Shown here: one piece after another, positions 34,118 to 42,303 of the stretch
Position numbering within the stretch: the first letter of the stretch is position 1
Layout of the letters: every line of letters begins with the position of its first letter
Source of the DNA: Clostridia bacterium
Lineage (GTDB): Bacteria; Bacillota; Clostridia; Oscillospirales; CAG-272
Assembly (NCBI GenBank): GCA_017472255.1
Contig: JAFUQU010000014.1
Span: 1 to 64,000, forward strand
DNA length: 64,000 nucleotides
Direction: 5' to 3'
The notes under the pieces: model-generated
The model's input: the letters and a program-made list of their open reading frames with translations, nothing else
Databases searched by the model: none
What the model was told of the DNA's origin: nothing
Position numbers and translations under genes: made by a program

Positions 34118-37100
34118 ATGCAAGTCAAATTAACCCGGGAAAAGCTGTCCATCCCGACCTATCAGCCGAAAGCCCCCAACGAGCTGCCCATGTTCTTTGA
34201 GAACAAGCCCTATCAGGGAGCCACCGGACGCCTTTATCCGCTGCCTTACACCGATCGTCTGACCAACGAAGCCGTCGATCGGGATTATGACGCCGTCACA
34301 CTGGAAAACGAATATGTAAAGACGGTGCTCCTACCTGAGCTGGGCGGAAAAATCCACGGGGCTGTGGATAAGTCCAACGGGTACGAATTCATTTATCAGA
34401 ATACGGTGATCAAGCCCGCTCTCGTGGGTTTGGCAGGACCGTGGGTGTCGGGCGGCGTGGAGTTCAACTGGCCGCAGCATCATCGCCCAACTACATTCAT
34501 GCCGCTGGAGGCGGTGACACGCGAGAACGCGGACGGCTCCAAAACCTGCATCATGGGCGAAGCCGAGCCGTTCAACCGTATGCGCGGACAGGTGGCTGTC
34601 ACCGTATACCCCGGCTGCTCGCTGGTGGAAGCCGCCGCCACCGTATACAACCGCACCGACCGTCCGCTGCCCTTCATGTGGTGGAACAATCTGGCGGTTC
34701 GGGTGCATCCGCAGTATAAAGCCACATTTCCGCCGGATGTGGAATGGGGCAACGACCATGACCGCCGGGCGGTTATCTCTTTCCCCGTGATGAAAGGCGT
34801 TTATAAAACCGCCCGTCCCTTCAACTACGGCGAGGGCACCGATGTGACCTGGTATTCCAACGTCAAGCTGCCCACCTCGGTGATGGTTTCCCGTGGACAG
34901 TCGGATATGGACTTTCTGGCGGGCTATGATTTTGCGGCGGACGCGGGAACCGTTACGGTGTCCGATCACCATTACAGCGTGGGCAAAAAAATGTGGACGT
35001 GGGGCGACGGCGCGTTTGGTCACGCATGGTGCGCCAACCTGACCGACAACGGCGACCGATATATTGAGCTGATGACCGGCGTCTATACCGATAATCAGCC
35101 TGATTTCACCTATATTCTTCCCGGCGAAACTAAGACCTTTACCCAGGTTTGGTACCCCGTTTCGGGCATCGGCGAGGTGAAAAACGCTACCCGCGATGCG
35201 GCGGTATCCTTTGACGTGAAGGACGGGAAGCTGACTGTTGGCGCCATCGCCACCCGGGCTTTTGATGAAGCGGCGCTGATTGTAAAGCGGGACGGTGAAA
35301 TCCTGCTGAACAAGCCCGTTTCCATTGCGCCTGACAAGCACGTATTGGAGACGGTTGATGTTGGCAATGCCGATATTACATCGCTGCGGGTATCGGTGGT
35401 ATGCGGCGGACGGGAGCTGGTGTCCTATCAGCCGAAGAAGCCGGGACGCAAGCCTCCCGAAGCCCGTCCGATTCCGCCCAGACCGAAGGATGTGGCATCG
35501 CAGGAGGAACTGTATCTCCACGGCGCGCATCTGATGCAGTACAAGCACCACACCTACAAGCCCGAGGATTATTTTATGGAAGCGCTCCGCCGGGATCCCG
35601 ACGATCTGCGCTGCAATCACGCCATGGGGCAGATTCTGTGCGAACGGGGCGATTTCGACGGCGCGCGGGCGTATCTTGAGAAGGCGGTCGGGCGGTTGAA
35701 AATGCGCAACGACAATCCCTCCGATACCCAGCCGATTTACGATTTAGCGCGGCTGGAGCGGCTCTGCGGCAATATCGATCGGGCATATGATCTGTGGTTC
35801 GACGCTTCGTGGCAGTATGCGCAGCGGAGTGCGTCGCTGTACGAAATTGCCCGCATTGACGCCCTGCGCGGCGATAAGGCGCTGGCCTGCAAGCATCTGG
35901 AAGCCTGCCTTGAGACGAACACGAAACATTTAGGCGCGCTGACGCTGCTTGGCTGGCTGCGCGGCGACCGTTCCCTGCTGGAGCGTGTGCTGTCGATTTC
36001 GCCTATGGATGCGACGGCGCGGTTTGCGCTCTGGCTGCTGGACGGGCGTGAGGTTGGCGTGTACACGCTGGGACGCCCCGAGGATGTGCTGGACGCGGCG
36101 CTGGACTTTGAGAAAGCCGGGCTGAACGAGGAAGCGGTGCGTATACTCCGCGCCTGCAAAAATCCGTCGCAGCTGATTTACTGCCACCTGTCCAAGCTGA
36201 CCGGGGAGGAATTGCAGACCTGTAATCTGACCCTCTGCCATCCCAATCGATTGGACGATATTGCCGCGCTTTCCGGTGATGACTGGCGGTCGGCTTACTT
36301 GCTGGGCTGCCTGTATTATGACCGCATGAATTATTCCGCCGCTGTGAACGCATGGGAGCGCTCGGAGGTTTTGAACCCCGATTATGCACCCACCAGACGC
36401 AATCTGGCGCAGGCGTATTTCGATCACATGAACCGTCCCGCCGACGCGCGCGTCGAGCTGGAACGGGCGTTGGAACTGTCCGATTCGGCGCGGATTCTGT
36501 ACGAGCTGCTTCAGCTTTACAAAAACACCGGCGTGTCGGTGGATGAACGGATTGCGCTGCTAGAGGCGCATTCGAATCTACTGACCGAGCGGGACGATTG
36601 CTATCTGGATTACATCATTCTGCTGACCCAGCGGGGCGAATTCGACCGGGCGGTGGAGCTGTTGGGAAAGAAACGGTTCAACATCTACGAGGGCGGCGAG
36701 GGGAAGCTGACCCGCCATCACGGCTGGCTGTATACGCTGATGGGACGGCGCGCCGAAGCCGCTGGGGATGATGAGGCGGCGATGCGCTTCTACAAAAACG
36801 CGCTGGTCTATCCCGCCAATTACGGCGAAGGTCGGCATTACAGCGCGCAGGAAGCCAACATCTACTATTACGCCGGTCTGCTCTGCCGGCGTTTGGGCGA
36901 TGAAGCCGGCGCGGCGGAAGCCTTCACCGCCGGGGCAAATCAACCGCCCCAGACCAGCGAAATGACCTACTTTGCCGCCGTCTGTGAGGAAGCGCTGGGA
37001 GCGGGCGATAAGGCAAGGGAAATTTACGCGGGTATGTGCGAATCGGCGGCGAAGCTGCTGGCGGACGCCGATCTTCACGGCTACTTCGGCGTGGGCATGG

Positions 37101-37285
37101 CCTCGCCCTGTCCCTACGAGCAGGATGTGGAACGTCTGCACACCATTGACGGGCTGCTTCTGTCGGCGCTGGGCGAGGCGGGTCTGGGGCATGAGGAAGC
37201 CTCCCGCGCAGCCATAGAAAAGCTGGAGGAGATGGATCCGTACAACATGAAGCTGAGCTTCTTCCGTGAGCTGGAAATACTTTGA
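34118..37285 (+). CDS. DUF5107 domain protein with TPR repeats
   Basis: The 1055-residue protein has an N-terminal DUF5107 domain (about residues 30-330), a galactose-mutarotase-like beta-sandwich with ELGGKIHGAVDK and the phrase GPWVSGGVEFNWPQHH, then a short beta domain and about 600 residues of tetratricopeptide-like helical repeats (for example RRDPDDLRCNHAMGQILCE). The family is common in Firmicutes and Bacteroidetes beside glycoside hydrolases, and its activity is not known. There is no signal peptide. The start at 34118 follows GAGGAG, which overlaps the preceding stop. Confidence 0.85.
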   Translation: MQVKLTREKLSIPTYQPKAPNELPMFFENKPYQGATGRLYPLPYTDRLTNEAVDRDYDAVTLENEYVKTVLLPELGGKIHGAVDKSNGYEFIYQNTVIKPALVGLAGPWVSGGVEFNWPQHHRPTTFMPLEAVTRENADGSKTCIMGEAEPFNRMRGQVAVTVYPGCSLVEAAATVYNRTDRPLPFMWWNNLAVRVHPQYKATFPPDVEWGNDHDRRAVISFPVMKGVYKTARPFNYGEGTDVTWYSNVKLPTSVMVSRGQSDMDFLAGYDFAADAGTVTVSDHHYSVGKKMWTWGDGAFGHAWCANLTDNGDRYIELMTGVYTDNQPDFTYILPGETKTFTQVWYPVSGIGEVKNATRDAAVSFDVKDGKLTVGAIATRAFDEAALIVKRDGEILLNKPVSIAPDKHVLETVDVGNADITSLRVSVVCGGRELVSYQPKKPGRKPPEARPIPPRPKDVASQEELYLHGAHLMQYKHHTYKPEDYFMEALRRDPDDLRCNHAMGQILCERGDFDGARAYLEKAVGRLKMRNDNPSDTQPIYDLARLERLCGNIDRAYDLWFDASWQYAQRSASLYEIARIDALRGDKALACKHLEACLETNTKHLGALTLLGWLRGDRSLLERVLSISPMDATARFALWLLDGREVGVYTLGRPEDVLDAALDFEKAGLNEEAVRILRACKNPSQLIYCHLSKLTGEELQTCNLTLCHPNRLDDIAALSGDDWRSAYLLGCLYYDRMNYSAAVNAWERSEVLNPDYAPTRRNLAQAYFDHMNRPADARVELERALELSDSARILYELLQLYKNTGVSVDERIALLEAHSNLLTERDDCYLDYIILLTQRGEFDRAVELLGKKRFNIYEGGEGKLTRHHGWLYTLMGRRAEAAGDDEAAMRFYKNALVYPANYGEGRHYSAQEANIYYYAGLLCRRLGDEAGAAEAFTAGANQPPQTSEMTYFAAVCEEALGAGDKAREIYAGMCESAAKLLADADLHGYFGVGMASPCPYEQDVERLHTIDGLLLSALGEAGLGHEEASRAAIEKLEEMDPYNMKLSFFRELEIL

Positions 37286-37318
37286 TTCAAAATTATAAAA
37301 TAATTCAGGAGGTACCCC

Positions 37319-38794
37319 ATGAAAACTACGCAAAAAACCATTGCATTGCTTCTCACAGCACTGACCCCGGCATCGCTGCTTCTTTCCTGCGGTGATACCC
37401 AGCCCATTGACCCGGGCAACGTCACCACAGCTTCCGGCAGCGAGGAGACGACCGCTCTCGTGGGCTACGACTACGGTGGACGCGATTATGACGGATACGA
37501 ATTCAGGGTGTTGAACTTTGAATCGATATGGAGCACTTACATTCACCTTGACTTTGCCGAGCAGTCCGGCGAACGGCTGGACGACGCCGTTTACGACCGC
37601 AACCGCAAGGTGGAGGACGCGCTGAACTTCAAGTTTGTGGAAGAAGAAGTCGTTTACGCCGGCTGGGGCACGGGGCAGAACGCCATTCTCGATCTGGTGA
37701 CGCAGGCGGTTATGGCGGGCGATTATTCCTATGATGCCGCGTATCTGCCGGTATCCTTCAAGCCGGGCATCGTGACCGACGGCTATCTGTACGACCTGAA
37801 CGAGCTGCCCGGACTGAATCTGGACGAGGATTACTGGGATAAGGCTCTGAACGAGTCGCTGGAGTTGAACGGACATCTCTACACCGCCTCCAGCCCGCTG
37901 AATCTGATGAGCTTTGATATGGCGGACGTGCTGCTGTTTAATCAGGATTTGTTTGACGACAACAAGCTGGAATATCCCTATCAGCTTGTGCGGGACGGCA
38001 AGTGGACGCTGGATAAGATGTATGAGTACGTGACCGCCGTTACATCGCTGAACGGAGACGAATCCTTTGCCATCAACGCAAACGGCAATGCGGTTTACGG
38101 AATCGCCAGCCACAACGATATTCCCTTTGCCATGACCTACTCGGCGGGCTTCACGATTTCGGATAAGACCGATAAGGGCATTACGCTCAATATCGAAGAT
38201 GAGCGCCTGTACAACATCGTGGAAAAACTGGGTAAGATGTGGGATAAGGAAGCAGGTCACGCCATCATTGGTACGGACGCCAACCAGCCAAACTATTATC
38301 TTGGTCTGTTCAGCTCGGGACGGGCGGGGTTCATTACCTGTGAATTAAAGATGTCACTGGAACTGCGTGACATGGAAGACACCTTCGGTCTGATTCCTAT
38401 GCCGAAGTATGACGAGAGCCAGGAAGAATATCGGACGATGACCGGCTACAGCGCCTGCCTGCTGACCGTTCCGAAGATTCAGCAGAATTCCGAGCGCACC
38501 GGCGTCATTCTGGACGCGCTCAGCTATGAGAGTAATGAAAGCGTGCTCCCGGTCTATTTCGATGTGACCGTATCACAGAAGGGTCTGCTCAACGAAGAAT
38601 CCATCGAGATGCTGGAAATCATCCGCTCCGGACGTGCGGCGGAATATACCCGCATTTACGGTATTTCCAACACCTACGTCACAAAGCTGCTCAATCTGAT
38701 CACCACCGGCAGCACCGATACGGCGTCACTGGCGGCGTCCCAGAAGGCGTCGATGGAGGAAAGCATTCAGAAGGTGCTGGATGCGCTCCAGTAA
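37319..38794 (+). CDS. Extracellular solute-binding lipoprotein
   Basis: A 491-residue lipoprotein with a type II signal ending in LLLSC, a T/S/E-rich linker and a large two-lobed binding-protein domain of the family 1 type (RLDDAVYDRNRKVEDAL, GKWTLDKMYEYV). Such proteins deliver oligosaccharides to ABC importers. AGGAGG precedes the ATG, and it is the third gene of the operon with the GH-A and DUF5107 proteins. No permease gene follows. It is a distant paralogue of the protein at 40553-42028. Confidence 0.85.
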   Translation: MKTTQKTIALLLTALTPASLLLSCGDTQPIDPGNVTTASGSEETTALVGYDYGGRDYDGYEFRVLNFESIWSTYIHLDFAEQSGERLDDAVYDRNRKVEDALNFKFVEEEVVYAGWGTGQNAILDLVTQAVMAGDYSYDAAYLPVSFKPGIVTDGYLYDLNELPGLNLDEDYWDKALNESLELNGHLYTASSPLNLMSFDMADVLLFNQDLFDDNKLEYPYQLVRDGKWTLDKMYEYVTAVTSLNGDESFAINANGNAVYGIASHNDIPFAMTYSAGFTISDKTDKGITLNIEDERLYNIVEKLGKMWDKEAGHAIIGTDANQPNYYLGLFSSGRAGFITCELKMSLELRDMEDTFGLIPMPKYDESQEEYRTMTGYSACLLTVPKIQQNSERTGVILDALSYESNESVLPVYFDVTVSQKGLLNEESIEMLEIIRSGRAAEYTRIYGISNTYVTKLLNLITTGSTDTASLAASQKASMEESIQKVLDALQ

Positions 38795-38823
38795 GCGTGG
38801 ATTGATAAAATTCAAAATTACCC

Positions 38824-38852
38824 TTGACAAATCGGCTCACGTATGATATAAT
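38824..38852 (+). promoter_or_regulatory. Consensus sigma-A promoter of the leader peptide/GNAT operon
   Basis: TTGACA (38824-38829) and TATAAT (38847-38852) with a 17-base spacer match the consensus perfectly. Confidence 0.88.
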
Positions 38853-38882
38853 ATCAAAAATTCACAAACGGAGGAAAAAACG

Positions 38883-38969
38883 ATGAAGCAGTATATGATG
38901 TATACCGTCTATACCACCATGCGCGTTGATGAAGCCATCACCGGGCCTGCTTTGTCGTACCGTTTCTGA
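38883..38969 (+). CDS. 28-residue leader peptide of an attenuator
   Basis: A short frame with ATG eight bases after GGAGG, directly behind a perfect promoter, encodes MKQYMMYTVYTTMRVDEAIT followed by GPALSYRF and a TGA stop. It is rich in Tyr, Met and Thr codons in its first half (codons 4-13). Codons 18-21 include the sequence that can pair with the downstream terminator stem. It is too short to be an enzyme, and its position and RNA context mark it as a leader peptide whose translation controls readthrough into the acetyltransferase genes. Confidence 0.75.
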   Translation: MKQYMMYTVYTTMRVDEAITGPALSYRF

Positions 38970-39016
38970 ACGAGCGAAACGAGCACGCGGATGCCGGTGA
39001 CGGCATCCGCGTTTTT
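38934..39016 (+). promoter_or_regulatory. Attenuator: alternative antiterminator and terminator helices
   Basis: The terminator is a perfect 11-bp stem (CGCGGATGCCG at 38986-38996, CGGCATCCGCG at 39001-39011, GTGA loop) followed by TTTTT. An alternative helix pairs GCCATCACCGG at 38934-38944, inside the leader frame, with CCGGTGACGGC at 38994-39004: 10 of 11 positions pair, and this removes parts of both terminator arms. A third small stem, CGTTTC/GAAACG (38961-38981), overlaps the leader stop. A ribosome stalled in the first half of the leader would leave the antiterminator free to form. No separate promoter is visible between the terminator and the next gene. Confidence 0.75.
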
Positions 39017-39036
39017 GTATTTAAGGAGGAATTATC

Positions 39037-39993
39037 ATGAATCCCGTCATTCGTCCTGCCAGAGAAGGCGATCATCTTCTCATCCGTCCGCTTCAGGCGC
39101 AGATTGCCCGCGTTCACGCGGATGGACGCCCGGATTTGTTCCGCGACGCACCCCGCTATTACGATGAAGCGGCATTTTCAGACAAGCTGTCGAACCCGGA
39201 CAGCTATATATGGCTTGCCGAATCGGAGGGCAAGGTCGTCGGCTACGCCTTCGCAATGCATATCCGCTACCGCAATCATCCCACCTATCGGGATTTCGAC
39301 CGATTCTACATCGACGATATCTGCGTGGACGAAACCTGCCGCAGACAGGGAATCGGCAGCCAGCTGTTCGAACGCTGTCTGGAGCAGGCGCGGGAACTGT
39401 GCTGCCGGGATGTGGAGCTGGGCGTTTTCGCGTTCAACAAGGAAGCGATTGCTTTTTATCGCGGCATGGGAATGCATGAGCGGACGCTGCGCATGGAGCT
39501 TCCGCTGACCGATCCCCGTATCCGCCATGTCATGCCCGAGGATATGGACACTGTGCTGGCGTTGATTCACGAGGGCTTTTCCACCGCCGCTGCCGAGCAG
39601 GGGCTGACCCGCGAAAACTGCCCCGGACACACCAGCTTTATGACTATGGAAGGGCTGAAATGGCGTTATGAGCATTCGCTGGAAAGCTGGGCATTTTTCG
39701 AGGATGGGCGCATGGTCGGCTATGTTTGTATGACCGATGAGGGAGAGTACGCCGAGCTGCGCAATCTGACTGTGCTGCCTACGTACCGTCATCGCGGCAT
39801 CGGCGAGGCGCTGGTAACTCACCTGAAGGGGCGCGCCCATGCATTGGGAAAGCGAGGGCTGGTGCTTGGCATGATTGACCGTGACGAGCGCCTGAAAAGC
39901 TGGTACGCTGCGCAGGGCTTTGTCGTTACAGGAACGCAGGAATATGCGCATCTGCCGTTTTTGGTATGCAATATGAAATGGGAGGATAACTGA
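39037..39993 (+). CDS. Tandem GNAT acetyltransferase
   Basis: The 318-residue protein has two GNAT domains. The first (residues 1-150) has the acetyl-CoA loop CRRQGIGSQLFERCL, the second (about 160-318) has YRHRGIGEALVTHLK. Both loops match the R/Q-x-x-G-x-G/A motif, so both halves may bind acetyl-CoA. The acceptor is unknown; tandem GNATs include antibiotic acetyltransferases and mycothiol synthase-like enzymes. AAGGAGG precedes the ATG. Expression depends on readthrough of the attenuator, which is typical of resistance genes in Firmicutes. Confidence 0.85.
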   Translation: MNPVIRPAREGDHLLIRPLQAQIARVHADGRPDLFRDAPRYYDEAAFSDKLSNPDSYIWLAESEGKVVGYAFAMHIRYRNHPTYRDFDRFYIDDICVDETCRRQGIGSQLFERCLEQARELCCRDVELGVFAFNKEAIAFYRGMGMHERTLRMELPLTDPRIRHVMPEDMDTVLALIHEGFSTAAAEQGLTRENCPGHTSFMTMEGLKWRYEHSLESWAFFEDGRMVGYVCMTDEGEYAELRNLTVLPTYRHRGIGEALVTHLKGRAHALGKRGLVLGMIDRDERLKSWYAAQGFVVTGTQEYAHLPFLVCNMKWEDN

Positions 39994-39994
39994 A

Positions 39995-40549
39995 ATGAAT
40001 CACAAGGGAACACAAACCATCACCACAGACCGCCTGACGCTGCGGCGCTTTACCGTTGAAGACGCGCCCGCCATGTACAGAAACTGGGCGTCTGACGACG
40101 CGGTTACGCGCTGGCTTACATGGCCGACCCACCCCAACCCCGAAACCACCGCATCCCTGCTTGAACAGTGGTGCGGTCATTACGGGGAGGAGGATTATTA
40201 CAACTGGGTCATTAAATTTGAAGGCGAGCCTATCGGAAATATTTCGGTGGTTCAGTATACCCAGCGGAGCGCATGGTGCGCGCTGGGCTACTGCATGGGA
40301 AGCCGCTGGTGGAACAAAGGGATTATGACCGAAGCGGTCTGTGCGGTGCGGGATTTCCTGTTTGACGAGGTGGGCTTCCACCGAATCGTCATCGAGCACG
40401 CCATAGAAAATCCCGGCTCCGGACGTGTGGCGTCCAAAGCCGGGTTCACACTGGAGGGCGTCCAGCGGGGAAAGTTCTATTCGTCAAGGGAGGGGCGCTT
40501 CCTCGATCTGGCGCTGTATGGGTGCCTTGCGGAGGATCGGGAGCGATAA
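39995..40549 (+). CDS. GNAT acetyltransferase, RimJ/RimL type
   Basis: A 184-residue single-domain acetyltransferase of the RimJ/RimL branch, starting with the typical ITTDRLTLRRFTVEDAPAM and ending in KAGFTLEGVQRGKFYSSREG. Its substrate could be a ribosomal-protein N terminus or a small amine. It starts one base after the stop of the tandem GNAT, with GGGAGG nine bases upstream, so the two are coupled and share the attenuator. It converges on the next gene with three bases between the stops. Confidence 0.88.
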   Translation: MNHKGTQTITTDRLTLRRFTVEDAPAMYRNWASDDAVTRWLTWPTHPNPETTASLLEQWCGHYGEEDYYNWVIKFEGEPIGNISVVQYTQRSAWCALGYCMGSRWWNKGIMTEAVCAVRDFLFDEVGFHRIVIEHAIENPGSGRVASKAGFTLEGVQRGKFYSSREGRFLDLALYGCLAEDRER

Positions 40550-40552
40550 GCC

Positions 40553-42028
40553 TTATTCGACGATGCTGTAATACTGATCCAGCAGGGTTTGCAGCTCTTC
40601 TTCGGCTTTGGAGAGCAGCGACGCATACTGGGAGGAGAAATTCTCCTTGGCGCCGATGGCGCAGGAACGGAGCAGACCGCCGGAGCCGCCGAAGTTGTGA
40701 ATGCCGTTCAGATCAAAGATGATGTCTTCATAAATGATGTCCATCATGGCTTTGGAGTTTTCGTCGCGGGAGACCTTTTCCTTCAGCGTGATATTGAACA
40801 TCTGCGGTCCGACGGTGGTGTAGGAGAGGTAAGCCATCATTTCCATGGCGGTACCCACCATTTCTGCGCGCTCGGTGGAGCAGGTTACAGGGACAGCCAC
40901 GCCGATGGGACCCCAGGGAGAGCCGTAGGTCAGGTATTCTTCCTGATTCTCGTTCAGCTTGGGCATGGGGATGATGCCGTAATCGTCCTCCATGTCGCGC
41001 AGATAGGCGATGATGCCGGACATATTGTAGCCCATCAGCATGGTCTGGGCGTTCTTGAAGTGCCAGGTTTTGAACTGTGCGGGAACATTCATGTCGGAAA
41101 TTTTCACATTTTCTGTGAGCAGACGCATACTGTCGTCGGCGACCACGGAGATGATCTTATCAAGAATGTCGATATTTTTCGCGCTGTTCATCACCAGTGT
41201 GGGATTGCCGTCCTCGCCTACCTCGGTCTGACTGCCGCCGCAGCCGATGATGAAGGCCTGTCCGGTCAGCTCATCGCAGGCGAAGGCAAAGAAATCGTCC
41301 TGGGTCATGCTGCCGTCATTGTTCAGATCCTTTGCCACATTTTTTGTGATCTGACCAAACTGCTCCAGCGTCCAGCTTCCGTCGATAACCATCTCATAGA
41401 GATCGGGAATCTGGTATTCGTCGGTGATCCGCTGGTTGAAGGCGATGACACAGGGGGCGTAATAATAGGCGAGCGAGATAGGGCCGCTGGTGATGTATTG
41501 CTTTCCGTTGAAGGTCAGATTTTTATGGCAGGACTGGCTCCACCATTCAGAATCAAGGGAGAGGGCGGGTACGATGTTCAGATCGAGCAGGTAGCCCTGG
41601 GGGGCCAGCGTGTTCAGGCCGCCTGCCATGGAGGTGATGATGAGATCGTAGGTGCTGTCTCCCGCAGTGATGGCGGTCTGCACATCTGTGCGAACCTTTC
41701 CGCGATCGTCATAGGCCACATACTCGATTTCAATGCCCAGCCGTTCCTCGACGGTGCGGTCGCGGTTAAATAGCGCATCGTCCACGACTTCGCCGGTCTG
41801 TTCTTCCGGCGGAACGTTGGGCTGTGCGGTCTGATGCTGCAAGATGATAGTCAGGGTTTCGCCATTGAATGTTTTGTTGGAGAGGGTTTCGAGATAACTT
41901 GTAGTTTCAGGAGCGGGCGTGGTGGTGCCGTCTGTGCCTGAGGTGTCTGGGGAACCGCTCTGCGTGCCGCAGGCAGCCATTTGAAGAAGCAGGGATACAA
42001 GGATAATTGCGGTTAAAAACTTTTTCAT
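40553..42028 (-). CDS. Extracellular solute-binding lipoprotein
   Basis: The 491-residue protein has a type II signal with lipobox MAAC, a short T/P-rich linker and a binding-protein fold similar to the protein at 37319-38794 (shared VDDALFNRDRTVEERL and GSWTLEQF segments). It is predicted to capture a sugar at the cell surface for an ABC importer encoded elsewhere. It is a single gene, divergent from the fucosidase gene across a region with repeated AT-rich elements. Confidence 0.85.
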   Translation of the reverse strand: MKKFLTAIILVSLLLQMAACGTQSGSPDTSGTDGTTTPAPETTSYLETLSNKTFNGETLTIILQHQTAQPNVPPEEQTGEVVDDALFNRDRTVEERLGIEIEYVAYDDRGKVRTDVQTAITAGDSTYDLIITSMAGGLNTLAPQGYLLDLNIVPALSLDSEWWSQSCHKNLTFNGKQYITSGPISLAYYYAPCVIAFNQRITDEYQIPDLYEMVIDGSWTLEQFGQITKNVAKDLNNDGSMTQDDFFAFACDELTGQAFIIGCGGSQTEVGEDGNPTLVMNSAKNIDILDKIISVVADDSMRLLTENVKISDMNVPAQFKTWHFKNAQTMLMGYNMSGIIAYLRDMEDDYGIIPMPKLNENQEEYLTYGSPWGPIGVAVPVTCSTERAEMVGTAMEMMAYLSYTTVGPQMFNITLKEKVSRDENSKAMMDIIYEDIIFDLNGIHNFGGSGGLLRSCAIGAKENFSSQYASLLSKAEEELQTLLDQYYSIVE

Positions 42029-42059
42029 TGGTAAACCATCCTTTCTATGTTGTAATGCA

Positions 42060-42089
42060 ATTATACCATAATTAAGGATACGTTGTCTA
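42060..42089 (-). promoter_or_regulatory. Promoter of the solute-binding protein gene
   Basis: On the minus strand TAGACA (42084-42089) and TATAAT (42060-42065) have an 18-base spacer. Confidence 0.6.
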
Positions 42090-42123
42090 CAAATATATTT
42101 CGCAGTTTACAAAATATATTTCG
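42088..42123. promoter_or_regulatory. Direct repeats upstream of the binding-protein promoter
   Basis: TACAAATATATTTCG (42088-42102) and TACAAAATATATTTCG (42108-42123) stand 20 to 21 bases apart, two helical turns, next to the -35 box of the minus-strand promoter and upstream of the fucosidase gene. They look like tandem sites for an activator. Confidence 0.5.
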
Positions 42124-42303
42124 ATTTTGAATAAAATTATCCGTTTTCCTGCATCGACCCCAGCGATCATACCACCCAAAAGTTTATTTTGGTCATCTAC
42201 AGAACGATTTCAGTTATGTACAAATGCCCGTTTATACATTATAATATTATATATAAACAGCATTGTCAAACATATTCCGAATGATTATACTGGAGGCATT
42301 ACA

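Noticed and set aside
31801-34152. A 783-codon minus-strand frame opposite the GH-A hydrolase gene.
   Set aside because: The plus-strand frame has a promoter, a Shine-Dalgarno site and glycosidase motifs. The minus-strand product shows no family features and overlaps the regulator gene.
42127-42303. An N-terminal extension of the fucosidase frame.
   Set aside because: The DNA is AT-rich promoter sequence, and the Shine-Dalgarno site and GH29 homology support the ATG at 42304.
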